From the NCBI GenBank assembly GCA_946553045.1, contig CAMNRO010000012.1, positions 1 through 61,696 on the forward strand: a stretch of DNA of 61,696 nt. Reading direction: 5' to 3'. Below are positions 8,485-17,871 of the stretch, in pieces; positions within the stretch are counted from its first letter, which is position 1; every line of letters begins with the position of its first letter. The DNA comes from an uncultured Porphyromonadaceae bacterium (lineage in GTDB: Bacteria > Bacteroidota > Bacteroidia > Bacteroidales > Muribaculaceae). Under the pieces are notes generated by a model, which saw nothing but the letters and a program-made list of their open reading frames with translations, ran no database searches and was not told the DNA's origin. Made by a program: the position numbers and the translations under genes.

Positions 8485-9912
8485 ATGGAATCAAATTCGA
8501 ACGAAAAAAAACCTAAGCGCCCGCGTATCGGGCAGACCTATCGCGTATCGGAAGGCCAAAACTCCGAAGAGCGTCCCCGCTATCAAAGGCCCGAGGGAGC
8601 CGAAGATGGCGAGTACCGCCCCAAACGGCCATACCAGCCGCGCCAGCAAGGCGGATACAACAATGGCTACCAGCAGCGAAACAACTACAACAACGGCGGC
8701 TATCAGCCTCGTCAGGGCAGCTACCAGCCGCGCCCGTATCAGCCGCGTCCCATGCGTCCGGACTTTGAAAATCCCGAAGGACATACCGGCGAGAACGGCG
8801 AAGAGCAGCAGCGTCCGGCATATCAGCCCCGTCCCTACCAGCCCCGCCAGCAGGGCGGATACAACAATAACCGTCAGGGTGGCTACAACAACCGCCAGGG
8901 TGGATATCAGCCCCGCCAGAACGGCTACCAGCAGCGTCCGGGCCAACCTCGCCAGCAGGGTGGATACAACAATAACCGCCAAGGCGGATATAACAACAAC
9001 CGTCAGGGTGGCTACAACAACCACCAGGGCGGATACAACAACAATCGCCAAGGCGGATACAACAACCGTCAGGGTGGCTACAACAACCGCCAGCAAGGCG
9101 GATTCCAGCAGCAGGGAGCATTCCCGGCACGTGGCAAGAGCTTCACTCCGCGCCCCAAGCCTGTGGAATATGAAATGCCTATCCCCGACCCCAACGAACA
9201 GATTCGTCTCAACAAATATATGAGCAATGCCGGCATCTGCTCGCGCCGCGAAGCCGACGAATTCATCCAGCAGGGCCTGGTGAAAGTCAACGGCCAGATC
9301 GTGACAGAACTCGGCACCAAGATTTCGCACAGCGACGTCGTGGAATACGATGAAAAGGTTGTGACAATGGAGCGCAAGTGCTACATACTGCTCAACAAGC
9401 CCAAAGACTGCGTCACCACCAGCGACGACCCCAACGGACGCCTCACGGTGATGGACCTCGTCAAAGGCGCATGCAACGAGCGTATCTACCCCGTAGGACG
9501 CCTCGACCGCAACACCACCGGCGTGCTCCTGCTCACAAACGACGGCGACCTCGCCTCCAAACTCACGCACCCCAAGTTCGTGAAGAAAAAAATATACCAC
9601 GTATGGTGCGACCGCGACATCGCCGAAGACGACATGCAGCGCATTGCCGACGGCATAGAGCTTGAAGACGGCCCTATCCACGCCGACGCCATCAGCTATG
9701 CTACCGAAACCGACCGCAACCAGGCCGGTATCGAAATCCATTCGGGCCGCAACCGCATTGTACGCCGCATATTCGAAAGCCTCGGTTACCACGTGACAAA
9801 ACTCGACCGCGTGTACTTTGCAGGCCTGACAAAGAAGAACCTGCCCCGCGGACGCTGGCGCTACCTCACACAGGAAGAAGTGAACTACCTGAAAATGGGT
9901 TCATTCGAATAA
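8485..9912 (+). CDS. RsuA/RluB-family pseudouridine synthase with a long repetitive disordered N-terminus
   Basis: A 475-residue protein in two parts. Residues 1 to about 235 are low-complexity, rich in Q, G, Y, N, R and P, built from RQGGYNN(N) and YQPRP units, surely disordered. From residue 240 there is an S4 RNA-binding domain ([20 protein letters not shown]), then the catalytic domain with GRLDRNTTG (catalytic D341), the LLTNDGDLA box and [15 protein letters not shown], as in RsuA/RluB/RluF enzymes that isomerise uridines in rRNA. Typical family members are about 230-300 aa, so the extension nearly doubles the size. The chosen ATG 8485 is preceded in frame by a weaker TTG at 8452. asnS begins 11 bp after the stop. 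Confidence 0.93.
   Translation: MESNSNEKKPKRPRIGQTYRVSEGQNSEERPRYQRPEGAEDGEYRPKRPYQPRQQGGYNNGYQQRNNYNNGGYQPRQGSYQPRPYQPRPMRPDFENPEGHTGENGEEQQRPAYQPRPYQPRQQGGYNNNRQGGYNNRQGGYQPRQNGYQQRPGQPRQQGGYNNNRQGGYNNNRQGGYNNHQGGYNNNRQGGYNNRQGGYNNRQQGGFQQQGAFPARGKSFTPRPKPVEYEMPIPDPNEQIRLNKYMSNAGICSRREADEFIQQGLVKVNGQIVTELGTKISHSDVVEYDEKVVTMERKCYILLNKPKDCVTTSDDPNGRLTVMDLVKGACNERIYPVGRLDRNTTGVLLLTNDGDLASKLTHPKFVKKKIYHVWCDRDIAEDDMQRIADGIELEDGPIHADAISYATETDRNQAGIEIHSGRNRIVRRIFESLGYHVTKLDRVYFAGLTKKNLPRGRWRYLTQEEVNYLKMGSFE
8640..9110 (+). repeat. in-frame tandem repeats coding (R)QGGYNN(N) units
   Basis: Imperfect 21- and 24-bp units encoding RQGGYNN or RQGGYNNN recur at least ten times between about 8845 and 9105, with related YQPR(P) units at 8700-8930. 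All length changes are multiples of three, so the reading frame is kept. Such arrays expand and contract by slippage. Confidence 0.9.
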
Positions 9913-9923
9913 TTATACAGACA

Positions 9924-11312
9924 ATGAAACGCACTAAAATATCCGACATCTTCGACCCGGCGCTTATCGGCACGCGCGTAAGCGTGAAAGGCTGGGTGCG
10001 CACACGACGCGGCAACAAGCACGTGCAGTTCGTGGCGCTCAACGACGGCTCTACCGTAGCCAACCTTCAGATCGTATTCGACCTCGAAAAATTCTCCGAT
10101 GAAGAACTCAAGCCGGTCACCACTGGCTCGTCGATTCACGTCGAAGGCATTCTCGTAGAAAGCATGGGCAAAGGCCAGAGCGTCGAAGTCCAGGCCGACA
10201 CCCTCGAAATCTACGGCACAGCCGACCCCGAGACATATCCCCTTCAGAAGAAAGGCCACACACTCGAATTCCTCCGCGAAAAGGCACATCTGCGCCCCCG
10301 CACAGCCACATTCGGCGCCATACTCCGCGTGCGCAGCGCCCTCGCCTTCGCAATCCATAAATTCTTCAACGAAAAAGGCTTCTTCTATCTCAACACGCCT
10401 CTGATTACAGCGAGCGACTGCGAAGGTGCCGGAGCGATGTTCCAGGTAACGACACTGCCCCTCGACAAGCTTCCCAAAACCGAAGACGGCAAGACCGACT
10501 ACTCGAAAGACTTCTTCGGCAAACCGACCGCGCTCACCGTCAGCGGCCAGCTCGAAGGCGAACTTGGCGCGACAGCACTCGGTGCCATATACACCTTCGG
10601 CCCGACGTTCCGCGCCGAAAACAGCAACACACCCCGTCACCTGTCGGAATTCTGGATGATAGAGCCCGAAATGGCCTTCTACGACATTACCGACAACATG
10701 GACCTCGCCGAAGAATTCGTGAAATACTGCATTGGCTACGCTCTCGAGCACTGCCGCGCCGACATCGAATTCCTCGCCGAGCATTTCGACAAAGAACTCA
10801 TCGAACGCCTCGAATTCGTTCTCCACAACGACTTCGTGCGCCTCACATATACCGAAGGCGTAGAAATCCTCAAAGCGTCGGGCAAAAAATTCGAATTCCC
10901 CGTCGACTGGGGCACAGACCTCCAGAGCGAACACGAACGCTACCTCGTCGAAGAGCACTTCAAGAAGCCTGTTATCCTGACAGACTATCCCAAGGAAATC
11001 AAGGCCTTCTATATGAAGCAGAACGATGACGGCAAGACCGTGCGTGCCATGGACGTCCTCTTCCCCAAAATCGGCGAAATCATCGGCGGCAGCGAACGCG
11101 AGGCTGACTACAACAAGCTCCTCGGCCGAATCGAGGAACTCGGCATTCCGATGAAAGACATGTGGTGGTATCTCGACACACGCCGCTACGGCACAGTGCC
11201 CCACAGCGGATTTGGTCTCGGCTTTGAGCGCCTCGTGCTCTTCGTAACCGGCATGACAAACATTCGCGACGTCATACCCTTCCCCCGTACCCCCGGCAAC
11301 GCCGAATTCTAA
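9924..11312 (+). CDS. asnS: asparagine--tRNA ligase
   Basis: A 462-residue class IIb aminoacyl-tRNA synthetase that charges tRNA-Asn. The N-terminal OB-fold anticodon domain (V[22 protein letters not shown]) comes first, followed by the AsnS-type linker [19 protein letters not shown]. Motif 2 is [19 protein letters not shown] and motif 3 is [15 protein letters not shown], ending [14 protein letters not shown]. The complete enzyme suggests direct Asn-tRNA charging rather than the amidotransferase route for this tRNA. It follows the pseudouridine synthase by 11 bp and is followed by a hairpin terminator. Confidence 0.98.
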   Translation: MKRTKISDIFDPALIGTRVSVKGWVRTRRGNKHVQFVALNDGSTVANLQIVFDLEKFSDEELKPVTTGSSIHVEGILVESMGKGQSVEVQADTLEIYGTADPETYPLQKKGHTLEFLREKAHLRPRTATFGAILRVRSALAFAIHKFFNEKGFFYLNTPLITASDCEGAGAMFQVTTLPLDKLPKTEDGKTDYSKDFFGKPTALTVSGQLEGELGATALGAIYTFGPTFRAENSNTPRHLSEFWMIEPEMAFYDITDNMDLAEEFVKYCIGYALEHCRADIEFLAEHFDKELIERLEFVLHNDFVRLTYTEGVEILKASGKKFEFPVDWGTDLQSEHERYLVEEHFKKPVILTDYPKEIKAFYMKQNDDGKTVRAMDVLFPKIGEIIGGSEREADYNKLLGRIEELGIPMKDMWWYLDTRRYGTVPHSGFGLGFERLVLFVTGMTNIRDVIPFPRTPGNAEF

Positions 11313-11330
11313 CAAAAGTTACAGATTAGA

Positions 11331-11376
11331 GTTAGGAGTCAGAAGTTCTCTGCTTATGGCTCCTAACTTTTCTTTT
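11331..11376 (+). terminator. terminator-like hairpin after asnS, within a TTAGAAGTTAG-type tract
   Basis: GTTAGGAG (11331-11338) pairs with CTCCTAAC (11360-11367) over a 21-base interrupted loop, followed by TTTTCTTTT. It sits in a repeat-rich tract running from 11313 to about 11420. Confidence 0.6.
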
Positions 11377-11423
11377 ACCATTGTGGTTTTATCTTGTAAC
11401 TTCTAACTCGTAACTGAAATAAA

Positions 11424-12620
11424 ATGCCAAAAGTATCTATGCGCGGGTGCCAGATGCCGGCCTCACCGATTCGCCGGCTGGTTCCTCTGGCAGACAAAGC
11501 CAAGGCCCGCGGAGTCAAAGTATATCACCTCAATATCGGTCAGCCCGATGTTCCCACTCCCCCGGAAGCATTCGAAGCCCTCAGAAACATAGACCGCAAA
11601 ATTCTTGAATACAGCCCCTCTGCCGGGCTCCTTTCCCTCCGCGAGAAGCTAAGGCAATATTACAGACGGTTCAACATCAAGGTCGACACCGATGACATCA
11701 TTGTGACGTCGGGAGGTTCCGAAGCCGTGCTTTTCGCTTTCATGGCCTGTCTCGACCCCGGCGATGAAATCATAGTGCCGGAACCGGCCTATGCCAATTA
11801 CATGGCTTTTGCAATCTCAGCAGGCGCAAAAATCGTCACGGTGCCGTCGAGTATCGACAACGGCTTCGAGCTGCCCCCTGTCGAGGAATTCGAAAAGCTC
11901 ATCACCCCGCGCACCAAAGGCATACTTATCTGCAACCCCAACAATCCTACCGGCTACCTCTATACAATGAAGGAGATGCTGCAGATACGCGACCTTGTGC
12001 TGAAACACGACCTCTTCCTCTTCTCCGACGAGGTCTACCGTGAATTCTGCTACACAGGCGCACCATATATCTCTGCCTTTCACCTGCCTGGTATCGAAGA
12101 CAAGGTGGTGCTTATCGACTCCGTCTCGAAGCGCTATAATGAATGTGGCATACGAATAGGCGCCCTCATCACAAAGCACAAAGAACTAAAGGCGAATGTA
12201 ATGAAATTCTGCCAGGCCCGTCTCAGCCCGCCGCTCATAGGCCAGATTGTGGCCGAAGCTTCAATAGACGCCTCGCCCGAATACATGCTTGCCACATATA
12301 ACGAATATGTGGAACGGCGTAAATTTCTCGTTGACAGAATCAATAAAATTCCGGGATGCTACACGCCCATACCCATGGGGGCGTTCTATACCGTCGTACG
12401 ACTCCCGGTCGACAATGCCGACAGGTTCTGCAGCTGGTGTCTCGAAGAATTCGAATTTGAAGGCGCAACAATATTCATGGCGCCCGCATCTGGCTTCTAC
12501 ACCACTCCCGGGCGCGGCATAGACGAAGTCCGAATGGCGTACGTGCTCGAAAAATCCGAACTCGACCGCGCTTTGACCGTGCTCGAAGAGGCATTGAAGG
12601 CTTATCCGGGCCGAAAATAA
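11424..12620 (+). CDS. PLP-dependent aminotransferase, class I/II
   Basis: A 398-residue fold-type I aminotransferase of the aspartate/aromatic aminotransferase kind. Visible are NIGQPDVPTP (substrate-binding strand), TSGGSEAVLFAF (cofactor phosphate region), NPNNPTGYLY (the Asn contacting PLP), SDEVYREF (the Asp that pairs with the pyridine nitrogen) and SVSKRYNECGIRIG with the Schiff-base K236. Substrate specificity is not evident; aspartate or another amino acid with 2-oxoglutarate is plausible. It stands alone between the asnS terminator and the glycogen operon. Confidence 0.9.
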   Translation: MPKVSMRGCQMPASPIRRLVPLADKAKARGVKVYHLNIGQPDVPTPPEAFEALRNIDRKILEYSPSAGLLSLREKLRQYYRRFNIKVDTDDIIVTSGGSEAVLFAFMACLDPGDEIIVPEPAYANYMAFAISAGAKIVTVPSSIDNGFELPPVEEFEKLITPRTKGILICNPNNPTGYLYTMKEMLQIRDLVLKHDLFLFSDEVYREFCYTGAPYISAFHLPGIEDKVVLIDSVSKRYNECGIRIGALITKHKELKANVMKFCQARLSPPLIGQIVAEASIDASPEYMLATYNEYVERRKFLVDRINKIPGCYTPIPMGAFYTVVRLPVDNADRFCSWCLEEFEFEGATIFMAPASGFYTTPGRGIDEVRMAYVLEKSELDRALTVLEEALKAYPGRK

Positions 12621-12660
12621 ATGTTATGCGACATGTTTTGGTAAAAACAGCGCATAAACT

Positions 12661-12691
12661 TTGCCAACGCAGAAAAAAAAACGTAAATTCG
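12661..12691 (+). promoter_or_regulatory. promoter of the glycogen operon
   Basis: TTG (12661-12663), 20 bp, TAAATTCG (12684-12691), one mismatch from TAnnTTTG. The ATG of the debranching enzyme is 85 bases downstream. Confidence 0.65.
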
Positions 12692-12776
12692 CCGTGGATA
12701 CCGTCCTTCACATGGATGATTTCAAGAAAAACGGACATTAAAACACAACTAATATACCTAACCATCTAAAACCAAT

Positions 12777-14723
12777 ATGAGTTATCTTAAATTTGATAAG
12801 AATCTACTCATAAACTTGGACCAGTCGCTACCAAAGGAAATGCTCCGCACAAATCAGGCCGGAGCTTACCACTGCACCACGCTCACGGGCTGCAATACCC
12901 GCAAACAGCATGGACTTCTGGTGATTCCTATCGAAAGCATGGGCGATAAGCCTCATGTGCTGCTTTCGACCCTCGACGAAACCGTCATTCAGCACGGCGC
13001 GCCCTTCAACCTGGGCTTGCACCGATACCGAGGCGGCGTCTACAGCCCCAACGGCCACAAGTATATACGTGAGTTCGACTGCGAGGGTGTGCCCCGCATG
13101 ACTTATCGCGTGGGAGGCGTTATCCTCACCAAAGAGAAAATCTTCATCAGCCAGGAAAACAGAATCCTGATTCGCTACACTCTCGTCGAAGCACATTCGG
13201 CAACGACACTGCGATTCAAGCCATTCCTCGCCTTCCGCGAGGTAAACAGCCTCTGCGTCGAAAACGACGCCATCAACAAGACTGTCGAGCCCGTCGACAA
13301 CGGTATCGCAACATGCCTCTACGATGGCTTCCCGACACTCTACATGCAATTCAGCCACAAGGCCGAATGGATAGAGCAACCCAACTGGTACAAAGACATC
13401 GAATATGTCAAAGACCTCGAACGCGGCGTGCCATATTGCGAAGACCTCTGGGTGCCCGGTTACTTCGAAGTGCCAATCAAAAAAGGCGAAAGCATCATAT
13501 TCTCTGCCGGTGTAAGCCCTGTAAGCCCCCGCAGCCTCAAAAAGATGTACGAAACGGAGATTGCAAGCCGCACTCCCCGTTCGTCGTTTTTCAACTGCCT
13601 TAAAAACAGCGCCAAACAGTTCTACGTCCGCAAGGGCGACGCCATGTATCTTATCTCAGGCTTCCCCTGGGGCATCGTTCTGGCTCGCAACACATTCATG
13701 GCTCTCCCCGGCCTGACCCTCGCCATCGACCACCGTGCCGACTACGAGGCCATCATGAACACTGCCCTGAAGGCCCTGCTGCACTTCGCCGAAACGGGCG
13801 AAACTTCGGAGCGCATACACGGCATCGACCTACCCGACATACCCCTTTGGGCTCTATGGGCAATCCAGCAGTATGCCAAGACCATAGGCGCCGACCGGGC
13901 CCGCGAGCTCTACATGCAGGCGGTAGCCTCGCTTATAGACTATATCCTTCGCGGCGGCCACCCCAACCTCTTCGTAGACGCCGAAAGCGGCCTGCTCTCG
14001 ACCGACGGTCACCTCACCCCGGTATCCTGGATGAACTCTACTCTCGGAGGCGCACCCGTAGTGCGCCGCACCGGCCGACTCGTAGAATTCAATGCCATGT
14101 GGTATAACGCCCTCATGTTCGCATCCTCGCTCGCCGAGACCATGCCCGAACTCGAAGAACGACGCAATACATGGCTCGCCGAGGCCGAGAAGATGAAGAA
14201 ACCATTCATCGACACATTCCTCAACGAAAGCGGCTATCTCTACGACTACGTAGACGGCACATATGCCGAACCCAGCGTGCGCCCCAACATGGCAATCGCC
14301 ATCGGGCTCGACTACTCGCCTCTCGACCGCCGCCAGCGCAAGAGCGTGCTCGACGTCGTGACCCGCGAGCTCCTGACGCCCAAAGGCCTCCGCACCCTAT
14401 CTCCCAAAAGCTACGGCTACCGCCCAAGCTATGTCGGCTCGCCGGAAGAACGGGAGTTTGCAATGCACAACGGCCCCTCGCGTCCGTGGCTCATGGGCTT
14501 CTATGCCGACGCCTACCTCCGTGTATTCGGCATGAGCGGCGTTGGCTATATCGACCGTATGCTCATCGGCTTTGAAGACGAAATGGGCCAGGGCTGCATA
14601 GGCTCGCTCAGCCAGCTATACGACGGAAATCCCCCCTACACCGGCCGAGGCGCCGTCAGCCATGCCACAAACGTGGCCGAAGTGCTCCGCGCCTACCGCT
14701 CTGTGAAACGTTTCGAACAATAA
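12777..14723 (+). CDS. glycogen debranching enzyme (amylo-alpha-1,6-glucosidase, GH133 type)
   Basis: A 648-residue cytoplasmic protein. The N-terminal half (about 1-260) has the debranching-enzyme N-terminal domain with TNQAGAYHCTTLTGCNTRKQHGLLV. The C-terminal half is an (alpha/alpha)6 barrel with GFPWGIVLARNTFMALPGLTLA, DAESGLLSTDG and NGPSRPWLMGFYADAYLRV. It removes alpha-1,6 branch glucose from glycogen. No signal peptide is present. It is the first gene of an operon with a glycogen-synthase-like GT4 enzyme (22-bp gap) and a GH57 enzyme (33-bp gap), the usual Bacteroidetes glycogen set. Confidence 0.92.
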   Translation: MSYLKFDKNLLINLDQSLPKEMLRTNQAGAYHCTTLTGCNTRKQHGLLVIPIESMGDKPHVLLSTLDETVIQHGAPFNLGLHRYRGGVYSPNGHKYIREFDCEGVPRMTYRVGGVILTKEKIFISQENRILIRYTLVEAHSATTLRFKPFLAFREVNSLCVENDAINKTVEPVDNGIATCLYDGFPTLYMQFSHKAEWIEQPNWYKDIEYVKDLERGVPYCEDLWVPGYFEVPIKKGESIIFSAGVSPVSPRSLKKMYETEIASRTPRSSFFNCLKNSAKQFYVRKGDAMYLISGFPWGIVLARNTFMALPGLTLAIDHRADYEAIMNTALKALLHFAETGETSERIHGIDLPDIPLWALWAIQQYAKTIGADRARELYMQAVASLIDYILRGGHPNLFVDAESGLLSTDGHLTPVSWMNSTLGGAPVVRRTGRLVEFNAMWYNALMFASSLAETMPELEERRNTWLAEAEKMKKPFIDTFLNESGYLYDYVDGTYAEPSVRPNMAIAIGLDYSPLDRRQRKSVLDVVTRELLTPKGLRTLSPKSYGYRPSYVGSPEEREFAMHNGPSRPWLMGFYADAYLRVFGMSGVGYIDRMLIGFEDEMGQGCIGSLSQLYDGNPPYTGRGAVSHATNVAEVLRAYRSVKRFEQ

Positions 14724-14745
14724 AATCCCAACTAAATATATAACT

Positions 14746-16011
14746 ATGAAAGCTTTAATGTTCGGTTGGGAATTTCCGCCCCATATCCTCGGCGGTCTCG
14801 GCACCGCCAGCTACGGCCTCACCCGCGGAATGTGGGAATGCGGCGATATGGACATCACATTCGTCATTCCCAAACCATTCGGCGACGAAGACCGCAGTTT
14901 CGCCCGTATCATCGGAGCCTCGCAGGTGCCGGTGGCATGGCGCGATGTCAGCCGCGACTATGTAGAGTCGCGCATCGGCAAAGTCATGGACCCCGACCTT
15001 TACTTCCAGCTCCGCGACCACATATATGCCGATTTCAACTACATGCGCACAAACGACCTCGGTTGCATCGAGTTCTCAGGCAAATATCCGTCGAATCTTC
15101 TGGAGGAAATCAACAACTACTCCATCATGGCAGGCGTGCTCGCCCGCACACTCGACTTCGACATTATCCATAGCCACGACTGGCTGACATATCCCGCTGG
15201 CATACATGCCAAGCAGGTGACAGGCAAGCCTCTGGTTATCCACGTGCACGCCACGGAGTACGACCGCTCGCGAGGGAAGCCCAATCCCACCGTCTACGGC
15301 ATCGAACGCGACGGCATGACACACGCCGACCACATCATCACTGTCAGCAATCTCACCCGCCAGACCGTGATTGACCACTACGGCGTGGACCCCGCCAAAG
15401 TAACCACCGTACACAACGCCGTTGTGCCCCTGAGCCAGGACTTGCTCGACATCGAGATGCCCCGCGCGACAAAAGAAAAGGTGGTGACCTTCCTTGGCCG
15501 CATCACCATGCAGAAAGGCCCCGAATACTTCGTGGAAGCCGCTGCAAAGGTGCTTCGCAACTGCTCGAACGTACGCTTCGTCATGGCAGGCTCGGGCGAT
15601 ATGATGGACAAGATGATTCAGCTCGCCGCCGAGCGCGGTATTGCTGACCGCTTCCACTTCCCCGGCTTCCAGAAAGGGCGTCAGGTCTACGAAATGCTCA
15701 AGGCCAGCGACGTCTACATGATGCCGTCTGTATCAGAGCCGTTCGGCATATCGCCCCTCGAGGCAATGCAGATGGGCGTTCCGTCGATTATATCAAAGCA
15801 GAGCGGCTGCGCCGAAATCCTCGACAACGTCATCAAGACCGACTACTGGGATATCGACGCCATGGCCGATGCCATACACGCCATCATCTCCTACCCCGCG
15901 CTCTACAAGCAGCTACGCGAGGACGGTCTCGCCGAAGTAGCCCAGATTACATGGGACAAAGCAGGCCAGAAAGTTATCAACATTTATAATAAAGTATTGG
16001 GTCGCAGCTAA
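14746..16011 (+). CDS. glycogen/starch synthase-like glycosyltransferase (GT4 family)
   Basis: A 421-residue GT-B fold retaining glycosyltransferase. The N-terminal domain opens with the glycogen-synthase-like GWEFPPHILGGLGTASYGL (sugar-nucleotide binding KxGGL/GGLGT loop). The linker has HSHDWLTYPAG and HVHATEYDRSRG. The C-terminal domain contains FLGRITMQKGPEYFVEAA and the E-x7-E motif SEPFGISPLEAM. Between a debranching enzyme and a GH57 enzyme the most likely role is alpha-1,4-glucan synthesis from an activated glucose donor. It is shorter than GlgA of E. coli (about 477 aa). Confidence 0.88.
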   Translation: MKALMFGWEFPPHILGGLGTASYGLTRGMWECGDMDITFVIPKPFGDEDRSFARIIGASQVPVAWRDVSRDYVESRIGKVMDPDLYFQLRDHIYADFNYMRTNDLGCIEFSGKYPSNLLEEINNYSIMAGVLARTLDFDIIHSHDWLTYPAGIHAKQVTGKPLVIHVHATEYDRSRGKPNPTVYGIERDGMTHADHIITVSNLTRQTVIDHYGVDPAKVTTVHNAVVPLSQDLLDIEMPRATKEKVVTFLGRITMQKGPEYFVEAAAKVLRNCSNVRFVMAGSGDMMDKMIQLAAERGIADRFHFPGFQKGRQVYEMLKASDVYMMPSVSEPFGISPLEAMQMGVPSIISKQSGCAEILDNVIKTDYWDIDAMADAIHAIISYPALYKQLREDGLAEVAQITWDKAGQKVINIYNKVLGRS

Positions 16012-16044
16012 GCAGAAGCCGACCGTCAAAACATACCAATCAAG

Positions 16045-17487
16045 ATGAAAGCCATCTGTTTCAATTTCGAAATACACCAGCCGTTCCGTCTGAAACGCTA
16101 CCGTTTCTTCGACATCGGCCGCGACCATTACTACTTCGACGATTTCCTCAACGACGACATCGTCACCCGCATAGCCCACAACTCCTACATACCCGCCGCA
16201 GAGACACTCCTGCGCATGATTGAACAGAGCGAGGGCAAATTCCGTTGCTCGATAGCAATCTCGGGCGTAGCCTTCGAACAGTTCGAACACTACGTTCCCG
16301 AATTTACCGACGTGCTCAAACGCCTTGCCGACACCGGTGCCGTAGAATTCGTGGCCCAGCCTTTCGCATACTCTCTGGCAAACCTGGCCGACCCCGAAGA
16401 ATTCGCCGCACAGATTGCCGACACATGCTCGATTCTCAAGAGCCGCTTCGGCGTCACTCCCAAAGTGGTGCGCAACACCGAGCTTATATACGACGACGAC
16501 CTCGCACCCCAGCTCGTACACCTGGGCTTCAACGGCGTCCTCACCGAAGGCGCCAAGCACATCCTCGGCTGGAAGTCGCCCGACTATATCTACACCGCCG
16601 CCTCTGCGCCCAAGCTCAAACTGCTGCTCCGCAACTCCAAACTCAGCGACGATATAGCATTCCGCTTCTCCGACTCGTCCTGGCCTGAGTTCCCCCTCAC
16701 TGCCGACAAATACATCGACTGGATTGCCTCCACACCCTCCGACGAGCAGATTGTCAATATCTTCCTCAACATGGAGACTTTCGGCGACCTTCACCCTGCC
16801 ACCACCGGCATCTTCCAGTTCCTCGAAGCACTCCCACGCTTCGCAGCCGAACGCGGCGTCGAATTCCTCACACCCTCTGAGGCCATCGCCAAAATCAAGC
16901 CCGTCGGCGAACTCAGCGTCATGCACCCCATTTCGAGCGCCGACGAAGCCCGCGACACCTCTGCCTGGCTCGGCAACCGCCTCCAGAACGAAGCGTTCGA
17001 AAAACTCTACTCCGTATCGGAGCGCGTGCGCCAGTGCAACAACCGTCAGCTCAAAAAAGACTGGGAATACCTCCAGACTTGCGACCATTTCTACTACATG
17101 AGCACCAAGCAGCGCGGAGGTTTCAGCCCCTACGAGACTCCATTCCAGGCATTCACAAACTACATGAATGTCCTTGCCGACTTCCTCATGCGCGTAGAAG
17201 AAGAATTCCCCTCGCAGGTTGACAACGAAGAGCTCAACTCGCTCCTGCTCACCATCTCCAACCAGGGCGCCGAAATCGAAGCCCTCAACAAGGAGCTTGC
17301 CTCCATGCGCAAGAACGTAGAGCAATACAACATCGAGCATCGTCTCCGCACCGAAGAACCAAAAGAAGCGCCCAAAGCCGAAGCCAAGCCCAAAGCTAAA
17401 AGAGGCCCGAAGCCCAAGGCAGAAAAAGCCGCTAAAGAAGAAAAGCCCAAAAAGGCACCCGCAAAGCGCGCCAAAAAAGCCGAATAA
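16045..17487 (+). CDS. GH57 alpha-glucan-active enzyme with a lysine/alanine/proline-rich C-terminal tail
   Basis: A 480-residue protein. Residues 1 to about 320 form a GH57 catalytic domain: FNFEIHQPFRL at the start, ISGVAFEQ, the nucleophile motif RNTELIYDDD (E146) and FLNMETFGDLHP. GH57 includes alpha-amylases, 4-alpha-glucanotransferases and branching enzymes; in a glycogen operon any of these could fit. After a coiled-coil segment (about 390-425) the last 50 residues are a strongly basic tail made of K, A, P and E in KAEAKPKAKRGPKPK-type words, like histone H1 or bacterial histone-like tails. The tail has no counterpart in classical GH57 enzymes. The gene ends 23 bp before a bidirectional terminator. 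Confidence 0.9.
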   Translation: MKAICFNFEIHQPFRLKRYRFFDIGRDHYYFDDFLNDDIVTRIAHNSYIPAAETLLRMIEQSEGKFRCSIAISGVAFEQFEHYVPEFTDVLKRLADTGAVEFVAQPFAYSLANLADPEEFAAQIADTCSILKSRFGVTPKVVRNTELIYDDDLAPQLVHLGFNGVLTEGAKHILGWKSPDYIYTAASAPKLKLLLRNSKLSDDIAFRFSDSSWPEFPLTADKYIDWIASTPSDEQIVNIFLNMETFGDLHPATTGIFQFLEALPRFAAERGVEFLTPSEAIAKIKPVGELSVMHPISSADEARDTSAWLGNRLQNEAFEKLYSVSERVRQCNNRQLKKDWEYLQTCDHFYYMSTKQRGGFSPYETPFQAFTNYMNVLADFLMRVEEEFPSQVDNEELNSLLLTISNQGAEIEALNKELASMRKNVEQYNIEHRLRTEEPKEAPKAEAKPKAKRGPKPKAEKAAKEEKPKKAPAKRAKKAE

Positions 17488-17508
17488 GCCCTTCTTCCCT
17501 CAATAACC

Positions 17509-17536
17509 AAAAAGACCCGCTTTGGCGGGTCTTTTT
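17509..17536 (+). terminator. bidirectional intrinsic terminator closing the glycogen operon
   Basis: A 10-bp perfect stem, AAAGACCCGC (17511-17520) and GCGGGTCTTT (17525-17534), loop TTTG, with T run on the plus side and A run on the other, so it can serve both the glycogen operon and the convergent 71-aa gene. Confidence 0.92.
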
Positions 17537-17596
17537 AGTTTATAATAATTTTAATTTATAGAATAAACTCACTCATTCTGAATAACCGGGCGATGT

Positions 17597-17812
17597 TTAC
17601 TTGTTACCACCTTTTAGCCGCTTTATAGTTTCACCCCATCTTGCCTGTGCGGCTTGAGTTGCCGTTTCAATTCCCGCAGAAACTTTTTCAGCAGCCCGAC
17701 GGGTACTTTCACGGGCTTCTTCTGCCACCTCACGCATGAGTTGTGCCATGCGCTCGTCTCCCGGCTCTTCCATCGAAGTAAGCCGATAACTATTCATTTC
17801 CGCTTCTGACAT
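17597..17812 (-). CDS. small charged helical protein of unknown function (71 aa)
   Basis: A 71-residue acidic-then-basic, strongly helical protein: an N-terminal stretch with MEEPGDERMAQLMREVAEEA followed by an alanine-rich amphipathic helix and a KRLKGGNK tail. No Cys, signal or membrane segment. I do not recognise a family. An in-frame TTG further upstream coincides with the -7 promoter element (17844-17837), so ATG 17812 is the start, 24 bases after the element. The gene converges on the glycogen operon terminator and has its own promoter. Confidence 0.65.
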   Translation of the reverse strand: MSEAEMNSYRLTSMEEPGDERMAQLMREVAEEARESTRRAAEKVSAGIETATQAAQARWGETIKRLKGGNK

Positions 17813-17836
17813 AATATTGTTTTTTCTTATTAACGC

Positions 17837-17844
17837 CAAAGATA
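17837..17844 (-). promoter_or_regulatory. -7 element for the 71-aa protein gene
   Basis: Minus strand TATCTTTG, 24 bases before the ATG at 17812. No TTG at the ideal distance upstream. Confidence 0.5.
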
Positions 17845-17871
17845 CGAAAATTTCAGCAATAAAACACTCAT

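Noticed and set aside
8845-9105. Regularly spaced short direct repeats that could be mistaken for a CRISPR array
   Set aside because: Units are contiguous, 21/24 bp and in frame within a coding region; there are no unique spacers and no cas genes.
8491-9792. A 433-codon V/L/A-rich frame opposite the pseudouridine synthase that looks like a repetitive membrane protein
   Set aside because: It is the antisense of the RQGGYNN repeats; the real frame has intact S4 and catalytic motifs.
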